This document shows, one piece after another, positions 6,959-13,968 of a stretch of 18,835 nucleotides of DNA. Source of the stretch: JAGUXG01 sp043798435 (GTDB lineage: Bacteria; UBA9089; UBA9088; JAGUXG01); NCBI GenBank assembly GCA_043798435.1, contig JAZDOR010000191.1, forward strand, positions 1 through 18,835, written 5' to 3'. The translations under genes were made by a program, and so were the position numbers. Under the pieces are notes generated by a model. The model saw nothing but the letters and a program-made list of their open reading frames with translations. It was not told where the DNA came from and ran no database searches. Each line of letters opens with the position of its first letter. Within the stretch, counting starts at the first letter, position 1.

Positions 6959-7410
6959 TTGCTGTACTCCGAAAGAACCCTCTTTATCCCGCCCTGTTCA
7001 AGTTTTCCATAGCACTTTTTGTTTACCATAATCACCGGGGCAAGGGCACAACATCCCAAACAGGCAATCTTTTCTAAGCTGAATAGACCGTCCTCTGTTG
7101 GTTCATCTCCTTTTACCGCAAGCTCCTGCCTCAAAGCCTCCTCTATCCTTTCCGCACCACTCACATGGCAAGCTGTGCCATGGCAGACCTTGATCGGATT
7201 CTTTCCCTGTGGCTTGAACCTGAACTGGGCATAGAATGTAGCCACCCCAAAGATTTCTGCACCGCGTATCCCTGTTTTCTCTTCTATCCTTTGCAATGCA
7301 GGGATAGAAAGATGCCCATATTCTTCCTGAGTCTTCTGGAGAATAGGGATAAGGTCTGATGGTCCTTTATAAGAAGAGAGAATCTCATCTATTTTTGCAA
7401 AGTCTATCAT
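6955..7410 (-). CDS. NuoE/HndA-like [2Fe-2S] thioredoxin-fold subunit
   Basis: This 151-aa protein is the 24-kDa-type subunit that pairs with the NuoF-like flavoprotein to move electrons between NAD(H) and a downstream cluster chain. Its N-terminal helical part is followed by the thioredoxin-like domain with four cluster ligands in the family pattern: C76 and C81 (CHGTAC) and C117 and C121 (CLGCC). GIRGAEIFGVATFYAQF (47-63) is the usual conserved segment. The start is ATG at 7410; the ribosome site is weak. It is the first gene of the nuoE, 79-aa, nucleotidyltransferase, nuoF group, and a plausible promoter lies at 7453-7482. Short length and partner type favour the soluble hydrogenase or formate dehydrogenase diaphorase over respiratory complex I. 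Confidence 0.92.
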   Translation of the reverse strand: MIDFAKIDEILSSYKGPSDLIPILQKTQEEYGHLSIPALQRIEEKTGIRGAEIFGVATFYAQFRFKPQGKNPIKVCHGTACHVSGAERIEEALRQELAVKGDEPTEDGLFSLEKIACLGCCALAPVIMVNKKCYGKLEQGGIKRVLSEYSK

Positions 7411-7452
7411 CTTTTTATGTAACTATTCACTATAGAGGTCACGAAGAACCTC

Positions 7453-7482
7453 ATTATAAATATTAGTAAAAGCAAAATGCAA
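7453..7482 (-). promoter_or_regulatory. Probable sigma-70-type promoter for nuoE
   Basis: On the minus strand a TTGCAT -35 box (7477-7482) is separated by 18 bp from a consensus TATAAT -10 box (7453-7458). This would give a leader of about 35 nt for nuoE. Confidence 0.5.
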
Positions 7483-7499
7483 ATTTTAATTTGAAATGA

Positions 7500-7665
7500 T
7501 AAATTTAGTAACTGTTCAAGCTATACATCAAGAGTGTGAGGGGATAAGGAGATATAGGGGATATGGAGATAAATTAGAATAATATCCCCGTATCTCTCTA
7601 TAATAATCTCCTTATCTCCTCACATATCTCCTTTGCTTACACTACCGCAGCGCTTACTAAATTTA
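7500..7665. mobile_element. MITE-like element flanked by an 8-bp duplication
   Basis: The body at 7508-7657 begins GTAACTGTTCAAGCTATACA and ends, read inward on the minus strand, GTAAGCGCTGCGGTAGTGTA. The inside is an imperfect palindrome of GGGGATA/GGAGATA-type units (about 7540-7635). Both sides carry TAAATTTA (7500-7507 and 7658-7665), consistent with a target-site duplication, although this octamer is self-complementary. A second copy of the same family lies at 18242-18398 in the opposite orientation. There is no coding capacity, so any mobility would need a transposase from elsewhere. Confidence 0.65.
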
Positions 7666-7666
7666 C

Positions 7667-8206
7667 TTATCTCTTCACCATCTCCTCATTAAAGATAAAT
7701 GGCTCATCTAAGGCAATATGTCCTGCCAAAGTCTCTGGGCTTTTTCCCTCAACCAATATTTTTACCCCAAGAAGCTCAGGAAGGTTTAAGGTTAGAGAGT
7801 TTGTTATGGAGTATATGGTGCAAAGCTCAGCAGACGAGCCCCCAGGATGGTTTTCAACTATCTCCTTTGAAAGGTCAACATAAGCAATCTGTTTATGGAT
7901 ATAAACCTCACGGAGTTTTACATTTTCTGGAATAGCTGATTGTAGCCAGGAACAGGTGGGTCCGCTGAGCAGTTCTTTTATAATCTCCCTTGCCTCATCA
8001 ACAGGCTTCTTGCCTTTAAGAATAGACCTTTCTTCTGAAATAAGAAGCCCCTCCTCTTTATCTACAAAGAAAATTTTAACCTTCTTTTTTTCTTTGTCAA
8101 AGAGAAGACCCTGTTCACCCTCAGGTTTTGGAAAGAATAAGGCAGCCAAGCCAATAGCTATAACTAAAAAGAAAAGAAAGGTTCCAGCCCCTCTCTCTTT
8201 CTTCAT
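7667..8206 (-). CDS. Membrane-anchored GerMN-domain protein
   Basis: The 179-aa protein has one N-terminal membrane segment (FLFFLVIAIGLAALFF, about residues 11-26) and then a GerMN domain covering most of the rest. The domain is recognisable from EAREIIKELLSGPT, a VYIHKQIAYVDLS strand pair and the ELCTIYSITNSLTLNLPE helix. GerMN domains occur in spore germination and sporulation proteins and in many envelope proteins next to cell-wall amidases. I chose ATG at 8206, whose A is shared with the amidase TGA (TGATG); a GTG one codon earlier is possible. The overlap with the upstream amidase gene indicates translational coupling, so both probably act together in the periplasm on peptidoglycan. Confidence 0.88.
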   Translation of the reverse strand: MKKERGAGTFLFFLVIAIGLAALFFPKPEGEQGLLFDKEKKKVKIFFVDKEEGLLISEERSILKGKKPVDEAREIIKELLSGPTCSWLQSAIPENVKLREVYIHKQIAYVDLSKEIVENHPGGSSAELCTIYSITNSLTLNLPELLGVKILVEGKSPETLAGHIALDEPFIFNEEMVKR

Positions 8207-9786
8207 CACTCTTTTAAGGCTGTCTCGTAGGACTCTTTGTATTTGAGAATAGCATCACAGAGGCTATCTGTCATTAAGGCAAGGAACTTTTTGTCTTTGA
8301 GCCTGCTTTCTTCATAGCCATTAGAGATAAACCCTGTCTCCACAAGGACAGCAGGCATAAGGGCATCTTTTAAGACATAAAAATTGGCTGACTTTACTCC
8401 CCTTGCTTTCATATCAAGCCTGCTTACCACCTCTTTCTGAATGATTGAGGCAAGCTCAACGGACTCTTTGAGGAACCCCTGTTGAGCCATATCAGCTAAA
8501 ATCTGGTGGGTATAATCTTTAAGCTCTTTCTCATCAAACCTTATTGACTTATTCTCTGATTCAGCCAAAGCCTCTGCCTCTCTATCTGAAGCAGCAGTAG
8601 AGAGATGAAAGACCTCAAAGCCTGTTGCCCCTTTGGAAAAAGCGGCATTGGCATGGATAGAGACAAACAGGTCAGCCTTCTTATAATTGGCTAATGCCGT
8701 TCTCTCAGGTAAGGGAACATAATAATCATCATCCCTTGTAAGAATCACCTCAATTCCACTCTCTTCTTCAATCTTCTCCTTCAATCTCTTTGCAATTTGC
8801 AGAACAACATCCTTTTCTTTAATCGTCCTTCCGCAAGCACCTGGGTCCTTTCCTCCGTGACCTGCATCTATCACTATTCTCTTTATTCCAAACCGAGAGA
8901 TGGGAGAACCTTTTTTTTCTATCAGAGAATCAATCTTGGCTATCTTAGCCTCCCTGTTTGTTGCAGGAATCTTTCCATCTGTTCCCTGAATGTCTTTGTT
9001 GGTTATTTGAACACCCTTGCTCTCTACGGCAGTATCCTTCCTTGCTGCTTGAACATCCTTGTTGGTGATGAGAATTTTTCCTGAGATTTGATCATCTAAA
9101 TCGGGGTTCGGGGTTCGGGGTTCGGGGTTCGAGGATATTCCCTGATCCCTGATCCCTGATCCCTGATCCCTGATTGTAGAGGTTTGTGGAAGGCCAATCT
9201 GCGGAATGAAGATTTTATCCCCTACCTTAACCCTGGTTGGGTCAGAAATATTATTGAGGCTTGTAAGTGTAGGAATAGAAAGGTTATACTGCTGAGCTAT
9301 CCGCCAAAGGTTTTCACCCTTTTCCACCTTATGCCAAAACCCTTCTTTGCTCTCTTTATTATTAAGGGGAATGGGGCAGACAGCCTCTTTTGTAAAAATC
9401 AGCTCCTCTTTCTCGGGATTTAAGCAGATATTAACCCCTGATTTAGCACAAAACTTTTCTACCAACTCTAATGGTAGATAAACCCTTCCGGCAACCACCT
9501 TTGGAGAATGGTCAAGGAGCACCTTTTTTTCATCAAGGATGGCCTCATTCCTTTCTGCCCAAAACTTTATAGAACTCTTCCCTTTAGAAAGTGTGCCTTC
9601 TTTTGTGATAGGGTTATAATCAAGCCTTGCCTCAAGGATAGAGGCTGTTTCCTTCATTGGAAGAAGGTTTTCTTTAGAAAGCCAGCTCGATATTATAAAT
9701 TGCTGGGTATCATAGCCTACCAGTCTTATGCTCTCTTCACAGAAAGCAAGAGTGGTTATTAGAAGAAAGAGAAGGGTTTTTTTCAT
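8206..9786 (-). CDS. N-acetylmuramoyl-L-alanine amidase with copper-amine-oxidase-like N-terminal domain and LysM
   Basis: This is a secreted zinc amidase that cleaves the bond between N-acetylmuramic acid and the peptide stem. Domains in order, numbered from the chosen ATG plus two: a signal peptide (about 1-18), a copper-amine-oxidase-like N-terminal domain (about 25-135), one LysM peptidoglycan-binding domain (about 152-197, HKVEKGENLWRIAQQYN), a low-complexity linker (about 200-300) and an Amidase_3 domain (about 304-522). Likely zinc ligands are H312 (DAGHGG), E326 and H380 (SIHANA), and the catalytic glutamate is E485 (VETGFISN). ATG at 9786 is preferred over GTG at 9792 because the GGGGGTG ribosome site is then properly spaced. 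The linker contains two heptamer DNA arrays (9103-9174). The following GerMN gene overlaps its stop codon. Confidence 0.93.
   Translation of the reverse strand: MKKTLLFLLITTLAFCEESIRLVGYDTQQFIISSWLSKENLLPMKETASILEARLDYNPITKEGTLSKGKSSIKFWAERNEAILDEKKVLLDHSPKVVAGRVYLPLELVEKFCAKSGVNICLNPEKEELIFTKEAVCPIPLNNKESKEGFWHKVEKGENLWRIAQQYNLSIPTLTSLNNISDPTRVKVGDKIFIPQIGLPQTSTIRDQGSGIRDQGISSNPEPRTPNPDLDDQISGKILITNKDVQAARKDTAVESKGVQITNKDIQGTDGKIPATNREAKIAKIDSLIEKKGSPISRFGIKRIVIDAGHGGKDPGACGRTIKEKDVVLQIAKRLKEKIEEESGIEVILTRDDDYYVPLPERTALANYKKADLFVSIHANAAFSKGATGFEVFHLSTAASDREAEALAESENKSIRFDEKELKDYTHQILADMAQQGFLKESVELASIIQKEVVSRLDMKARGVKSANFYVLKDALMPAVLVETGFISNGYEESRLKDKKFLALMTDSLCDAILKYKESYETALKE
9103..9174. 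repeat. Heptamer arrays inside the amidase linker
   Basis: Four perfect GGGGTTC units (9103-9130) and five perfect CCCTGAT units (9140-9174) stand 9 bp apart. The reverse complement of GGGGTTC (GAACCCC) and GATCCCT agree at five of seven positions, so the arrays can form an imperfect stem. They are translated as the linker segments RDQGSGIRDQG and NPEPRTPNPDL, in which three heptamers give one seven-residue period. Confidence 0.9.
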
Positions 9787-9837
9787 CTTCACCCCCTTTA
9801 TTCACACAGTATAAGCCAAAGAAGACCTTTTTGTCCA

Positions 9838-9995
9838 GTATCATTTTTAGGTGTGTGTCACAGCAAGATATACCCAAATAAATCAGGTTTGCAAAAATTG
9901 TGTTCGTTTATGGTTCTGAGGTTCACGGTTAGAGAATAAGAGGATTAACCGTGAACCTTGAACCCTTTAATCCCTGAACCTGAGTAGTTACTTTT
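9838..9995. repeat. Composite intergenic repeat and stem-loop between PEP-CTERM and amidase genes
   Basis: Positions 9838-9852 (GTATCATTTTTAGGT) match 10894-10908. Positions 9869-9895 are identical to the 27-bp repeat at 3366-3392. They are followed by a hairpin with arms GAGGTTCACGGTTA (about 9918-9931) and TAACCGTGAACCTT (about 9946-9959), again built of heptamers (TTAACCG, TGAACCT, TGAACCC). The right edge TGAGTAGTTACTTTT (9981-9995) matches 4377-4391. Confidence 0.7.
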
Positions 9996-10027
9996 TTGTA
10001 AACCAGTTTCTTTTCGGTATATATAAT

Positions 10028-10801
10028 TCACTTTTTTCTTTTTTTTCGTCTAAAGGCAGGTATAAAAGGCAGGCTTAAGGTTAATAATAAAAATGTAGCA
10101 GGTTCAGGTATAGATGACATAACTACCTTTGCGTCCAAATCATTTGCTATACTTGCCCAGGCACTTCCACCCATAACTCCCCACGCATTAAAGAAGGCAT
10201 ATTCTCGGGTAACAAGGTAATAAGGCACCCCTACTTTCAGGAAGACAGGATTACTTGTTAATGTATTTATCAGATGGATACCATTAGCTGAAGTCTCTCC
10301 TGGATTGAAAGGTCCTCGTGCTATACTTATCTCATCCTCAGGCCATTGGGTTACAAGTGCCCCACCATTTTTAACTCCTGCCCACCCATGTTTCGTTGCA
10401 TAAAAACCACTCCAATCTCCAGAGCATCCACCGGCAAGATCATACCCCCAACTTCCTTTAATCCCCGCAAGTGTGTCTGCTGATTCTCCATCAGGGATAT
10501 AAGGATTACTAAGGGTAAAACTCCGTTGAGCGATTATAGTTATACTTCCTTGTGCAAAAACACCATCAAAAATAGAAATAGCTTCTCCATATCCGGAAAC
10601 ATCCATTTCTATAGGATATGCACCTTCAACTGCAGAAGCACTAACCCATCCATTTATGGTATCTCCCGAATATATTGAATAGCTCAAATTCCCATAGTCA
10701 ATAGTATAGTTTCCAAATGTCTCTGAATATCCCCAGCACTCATTTACTAACCCTGTTATAGTTAATAATAACCCCAATCCTATTACCTTTAAATTTTTCA
10801 T
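10028..10801 (-). CDS. Secreted PEP-CTERM sorting-domain protein
   Basis: The 257-aa protein begins with a signal peptide (hydrophobic residues 6-19, likely cleaved near WGYS at 23-26). It ends with a classic PEP-CTERM sorting signal: IPEP at about 231-234, a hydrophobic helix, then a basic tail FRRKKRKK. Proteins of this class are cut by an exosortase and go to the outer surface or extracellular matrix, often with exopolysaccharide genes; neither is in the window. The mature part is rich in Gly, Ser, Trp and aromatic residues and has no domain I recognise. The start is ATG at 10801 with GAGG about 10 nt upstream. A strong promoter lies at 10843-10871, so it is probably transcribed on its own. 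Confidence 0.85.
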   Translation of the reverse strand: MKNLKVIGLGLLLTITGLVNECWGYSETFGNYTIDYGNLSYSIYSGDTINGWVSASAVEGAYPIEMDVSGYGEAISIFDGVFAQGSITIIAQRSFTLSNPYIPDGESADTLAGIKGSWGYDLAGGCSGDWSGFYATKHGWAGVKNGGALVTQWPEDEISIARGPFNPGETSANGIHLINTLTSNPVFLKVGVPYYLVTREYAFFNAWGVMGGSAWASIANDLDAKVVMSSIPEPATFLLLTLSLPFIPAFRRKKRKK

Positions 10802-10842
10802 TTTCTCTACCTCTCTTATATAAATAATACCAACTTATATAA

Positions 10843-10871
10843 ATTATACCAAAAAGAATCTTATTTATCAA
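10843..10871 (-). promoter_or_regulatory. Strong sigma-70-type promoter for the PEP-CTERM gene
   Basis: On the minus strand TTGATA (10866-10871) and a perfect TATAAT (10843-10848) are 17 bp apart. The predicted start is near 10836, giving a leader of about 35 nt with the ribosome site at its end. Confidence 0.7.
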
Positions 10872-10893
10872 GTATTTTTTTGCCTTGTAACAG

Positions 10894-11000
10894 GTATCAT
10901 TTTTAGGTATTTAGACTGAAGGCCGAAGGTTGCAGGTTAAAAACTGAATGTTGCAGTCTTCAGCCTTCAGTCTATACCCAATGAAAATTGGTTTGCGAAA
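10894..11000. repeat. Stem-loop element made of nine consecutive heptamers
   Basis: The left module GTATCATTTTTAGGT (10894-10908) and right module starting TATACCCAA (10973-11000, ending GGTTTGCGAAA) both recur at 9838-9852 and 9869-9896. Between them 10914-10976 divides into nine 7-bp units: GACTGAA GGCCGAA, GGTTGCA GGTTAAA, AACTGAA TGTTGCA, GTCTTCA GCCTTCA and GTCTATA. The outer units pair as a stem (GACTGAAGGC with GCCTTCAGTC). Confidence 0.8.
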
Positions 11001-11017
11001 AAAATATGTGATAAAAG

Positions 11018-11101
11018 GGGTCCAGGGTTCAAGGATTCCAGCCCTCGATCCCTTGAACCCTTTTAAGCACATAGGTTTACTTCAGATGGGCAAATAGTTA
11101 C
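11018..11101. repeat. Stem-loop with heptamer arms at the mnmG 3' end
   Basis: Six heptamers run from 11018 to 11059 (GGGTCCA GGGTTCA, AGGATTC CAGCCCT, CGATCCC TTGAACC). AGGGTTCAAGG pairs perfectly with CCTTGAACCCT. On the minus strand 11101-11076 reads GTAACTATTTGCC..CTGAAGTAAA, the same end motif as 6958 and 139, placed 2 bp beyond the mnmG stop codon. Confidence 0.7.
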
Positions 11102-11103
11102 AT

Positions 11104-12861
11104 TTACCTAATATAGAGCATCAGGATGGAGATGTCAGATGGTCTAATGCCTGGAATCCTTCCTGCTTGACCCAGGGATAATGGTTGTATCCTGCTCAGT
11201 TTATCCTTTGTCTCGTTTGATAGGGAAGGGATTTTAGAATAGTCAAACTTTGGAGGAATTAAAATGCCCTCCTTTTTTTTCATCTCCTCTATCTCCTGTC
11301 TCTGTCTTTTGATATAACCCTCATACTTTACCTCTATCTCTATCTGCTCTGCTACATCCTCTGGAATCTCCCTTTTTGATACATCCCTGTAGGATACCCC
11401 GGTTCTCCTCAAAATAAAGATAGTTCTATCACGCCTTAATCTATCCAGTTCCTCTTTTATCAGCCGTTGCTTTTCTGTCATCTTTTGAAGGGTTTCTTTA
11501 TCAACAAGCCCAAGTTTTGCCCCATAATCCATCAGCCTGAGGTCAGCATTATCTGCCCTGAGTAATAGCCTGTATTCTGCCCTTGATGTGAACATTCTAT
11601 ATGGCTCCTCTGTTCCTTTTGTAACCAGGTCATCTATAAGGACGCCGATATACGCTTCATCCCTTCCCAAGATTAAGCTCGGCTCTTCTCTTAAGGAAAG
11701 GGCTGCATTTATCCCGGCCATAAGCCCCTGACAGCCTGCCTCCTCATACCCTGAAGTGCCGTTTATCTGGCCAGCTAAAAATAGCCCACGAATATCTTTT
11801 GTCTCTAAATTCGGTCTTAGCTGGGTTGGATAGATAAAGTCATACTCCACAGCATAGCCCGCTTGCAAGATTTTAGCCTCCTCTAATCCTGGTATAGTCT
11901 TTATAATCTTCTCCTGAACATCTTCTGGAAGTGAAGTGGAAACTCCGTTGAGATACAAAACATCGCAGTCTAATCCATCTGGCTCAACAAAGATGTGGTG
12001 GCTCTCTTTATCCGAAAATCTCACCACTTTATCTTCTATAGATGGGCAGTAGCGGACGCCTGTCCCCTTGATTTTTCCCATGGTTAAAGGAGACCTATGG
12101 ATGTTCTCTTTTATAACCTGATGAGTTGCATCTGTTGTTCGGGTGAGGTAGCAAGCAAGTTGGGGTTGAGCTATCCTTTCTGTGGAGAAGGAGAACGGCT
12201 TTGGGTCTTCGTCGCCTGGCTGAATCTTCATCAAGCTATAATCAACAGTATCTTTATGAACCCTTGGGGATGTGCCGGTTTTAAGCCTGCCAAGGGAAAG
12301 CCCTAACCCCCTTAGATTTTCCGAGAGCTGATGGACAGACTCCTCTGACATCCTTCCGCCAGACCAGGACTTCTCTCCGATATGAAGAGTTCCTGAAAGG
12401 AATGTCCCTGTAGTTAAGACAACAGCCTTTGCCAAAAAGGCTCTGCCATCCTCTGTTCCAACTCCAACAACCCTGCCATTCTCTACCAGGATTCTGCTCA
12501 CTACTGCCTCTTCTACAGGGATTTGGCATTCTTTAAGTCTATCTTTCCACCAATCGGAATATAGCCTTCTGTCTGCCTGTGCCCTTGGAGACCTGACCGC
12601 AGGACCCTTTTTGGTATTGAGCATCTTAAACTGAATACCTGTCTCATCAATATTCTTTGCCATAAGCCCACCCAGGGCATCAATCTCACGAACAATCTGA
12701 CCCTTAGCTATCCCACCTATGGCCGGGTTGCAGGACATAACGCCGATTGTCTCCTTTTTGATGGTGATAAGGAGTGTGGAAAACCCCATTTTATGACAGG
12801 CAAATGTTGCTTCTAATCCAGCGTGCCCCCCACCAACACAAATAATGTCATAATGATTCAT
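11104..12861 (-). CDS. mnmG: tRNA uridine-5-carboxymethylaminomethyl modification enzyme MnmG
   Basis: MnmG (GidA) is the FAD-containing partner of MnmE and modifies the wobble uridine of several tRNAs using methylenetetrahydrofolate. The N-terminal FAD motif is VGGGHAGLEA (about 9-18). Family signatures follow in order: SCNPAIGGIAKGQIVREIDA (44-63), GPAVRSPRAQADRRLYS near 90, RLKTGTSPRV near 197-206, LAGQINGTSGYEEAGCQG near 366-383 and TSRAEYRLLLRADNADLRL near 429-447. At 585 residues it is about 40 shorter than the E. coli protein; the missing part appears to lie in the helical C-terminal region, while the closing PGIRPSDISILMLY is intact. MnmE is not adjacent. It starts at ATG 12861 without a clear ribosome site, behind a likely promoter at 12897-12925, divergent from fdhE. 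Confidence 0.96.
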   Translation of the reverse strand: MNHYDIICVGGGHAGLEATFACHKMGFSTLLITIKKETIGVMSCNPAIGGIAKGQIVREIDALGGLMAKNIDETGIQFKMLNTKKGPAVRSPRAQADRRLYSDWWKDRLKECQIPVEEAVVSRILVENGRVVGVGTEDGRAFLAKAVVLTTGTFLSGTLHIGEKSWSGGRMSEESVHQLSENLRGLGLSLGRLKTGTSPRVHKDTVDYSLMKIQPGDEDPKPFSFSTERIAQPQLACYLTRTTDATHQVIKENIHRSPLTMGKIKGTGVRYCPSIEDKVVRFSDKESHHIFVEPDGLDCDVLYLNGVSTSLPEDVQEKIIKTIPGLEEAKILQAGYAVEYDFIYPTQLRPNLETKDIRGLFLAGQINGTSGYEEAGCQGLMAGINAALSLREEPSLILGRDEAYIGVLIDDLVTKGTEEPYRMFTSRAEYRLLLRADNADLRLMDYGAKLGLVDKETLQKMTEKQRLIKEELDRLRRDRTIFILRRTGVSYRDVSKREIPEDVAEQIEIEVKYEGYIKRQRQEIEEMKKKEGILIPPKFDYSKIPSLSNETKDKLSRIQPLSLGQAGRIPGIRPSDISILMLYIR

Positions 12862-12896
12862 CGCAAAATATTTCTTTACAGAGCAAAGAAATACAA

Positions 12897-12925
12897 AGTA
12901 TAACCAATTATGGGTTTATGTGCAA
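12897..12925 (-). promoter_or_regulatory. Probable promoter for mnmG
   Basis: On the minus strand a TATACT -10 box (12897-12902) lies 17 bp from a weak TTGCAC -35 box (12920-12925). The leader would be about 30 nt. Confidence 0.5.
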
Positions 12926-12974
12926 TAAAAAGGGGACATTTTCATTTTGCTGTAACACAACTGCAAGAAATATC

Positions 12975-13003
12975 TTGACATAAATTTAGTCAATAGGTAA
13001 GAT
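12975..13003 (+). promoter_or_regulatory. Probable promoter for fdhE with almost no leader
   Basis: A perfect TTGACA (12975-12980) is followed after 17 bp by TAAGAT (12998-13003), a four-of-six -10 box. The expected start is at or next to the fdhE ATG (13010), which would make the transcript leaderless. This fits the lack of a well-spaced ribosome site. Confidence 0.45.
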
Positions 13004-13009
13004 AATAAA

Positions 13010-13849
13010 ATGACTGCTTGGGAAAAGGAGCTAAGCGATTTAGAAAAATTAGAGCGCATCTCAAAAGAGCAGGCAGAGTTCTATAGAAGACTGGGAAAGA
13101 TTCAGGCTGAATATAGGAAGAGATTAGAGAAAGAGAAACTATTTCAAGTCCCAAAAGGAAATCTTACAAAGATAAAGAAAGGGCTTCCCCTTGTCAGGTT
13201 TAGTAAGGTAAAGATAGATGAGACTTGCCTTGCAAGTATATTTAAGGATGTAAGCCAGCTCTTTGACGGTTTTAATAGTAAGAGGACAGAAGAACTCAAT
13301 ATAAAAGAGCTGATAGAGAAGGTAATTAAAATACAGAATACAGAATCCAGAATCCAGAATGAAGAGAAGGATTATCTTGAGAGGGTTAGTGATAAACTTA
13401 AGATAGACAAAGACCTTCTCTTTTTTGTTTGCATAAATACAGCTGTGCCTATATTTGAAACTATAGCTCGCAAGCTGAAACCTAAGATTGATGAGAAGCT
13501 CTGGTTTAGAAACTACTGTCCTGTCTGTGGTGGGAAGCCCCTTATCGCCAGGCTAAAGAAGGAGGATGGAAAAAGGGTTCTCCAGTGTGCTATTTGCAAC
13601 ACAGAGTGGCAGTTTCAGAGGATAAAGTGTGTCTGGTGTGGCACAGAAGACCCAAAGGATTTGAGATTCTTCTGGGCGGATGAGGGTTCCTGTCGGGTAG
13701 ATGTCTGCGATAAATGTAAAGGCTACATCAAGACCCTGGATGAAAGAAAGCTTTTAGATGACAAAGAGGTTATTCCTCAAATAGAGGATATAGCCACAAC
13801 CTATCTGAACATATTGGCAGAAAAGGAAGGGTATAATAGAACAAGTTAA
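13010..13849 (+). CDS. fdhE: Formate dehydrogenase accessory protein FdhE
   Basis: FdhE is a cytosolic zinc- or iron-binding rubredoxin-like chaperone that binds the twin-arginine formate dehydrogenase catalytic subunit and is needed for its activity. The 279-aa protein has a helical N-terminal half and a C-terminal half with four CxxC pairs: C170/C173, C193/C196, C207/C210 and C233/C236. That is the family hallmark. Residues about 107-119 (IQNTESRIQNEE) are encoded by five DNA heptamers (13330-13364) and fall in a poorly conserved region before the first CxxC, so they look like a tolerated insertion. It opens the plus-strand group that ends with fdhA, which supports the call. The start is ATG at 13010. 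Confidence 0.93.
   Translation: MTAWEKELSDLEKLERISKEQAEFYRRLGKIQAEYRKRLEKEKLFQVPKGNLTKIKKGLPLVRFSKVKIDETCLASIFKDVSQLFDGFNSKRTEELNIKELIEKVIKIQNTESRIQNEEKDYLERVSDKLKIDKDLLFFVCINTAVPIFETIARKLKPKIDEKLWFRNYCPVCGGKPLIARLKKEDGKRVLQCAICNTEWQFQRIKCVWCGTEDPKDLRFFWADEGSCRVDVCDKCKGYIKTLDERKLLDDKEVIPQIEDIATTYLNILAEKEGYNRTS
13330..13364. repeat. Five heptamers inside fdhE
   Basis: AATACAG twice, AATCCAG twice and AATGAAG once run without a gap from 13330 to 13364. Thirty-five bp is not a multiple of three, yet the frame stays open through it. Confidence 0.85.
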
Positions 13850-13851
13850 TG

Positions 13852-13921
13852 GGACGCAGATTTTCGCAGATTTACAGGATAATATTTTATAAATCTTAAA
13901 AATCTGCGTTCATCTGCGTCC
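13852..13921. repeat. Stem-loop just after the fdhE stop
   Basis: GGACGCAGAT (13852-13861) pairs perfectly with ATCTGCGTCC (13912-13921), and CGCAGATTT (13865-13873) with AAATCTGCG (13900-13908). Each arm is two 10-bp-spaced units. The stem starts 2 bp after the fdhE stop. No U-tract follows on the plus strand, so it is not a standard terminator, though it may protect or attenuate the transcript. Confidence 0.75.
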
Positions 13922-13968
13922 AAAAAAGGAAATTTCTATACAATTAAATTAAAGGTAAGGAGGAGAAC

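Noticed and set aside
13852..13921. Rho-independent terminator after fdhE
   Set aside because: The stem is strong, but the loop side is 38 bp long and no T-tract follows on the plus strand; similar stems occur at many gene ends as repeats.
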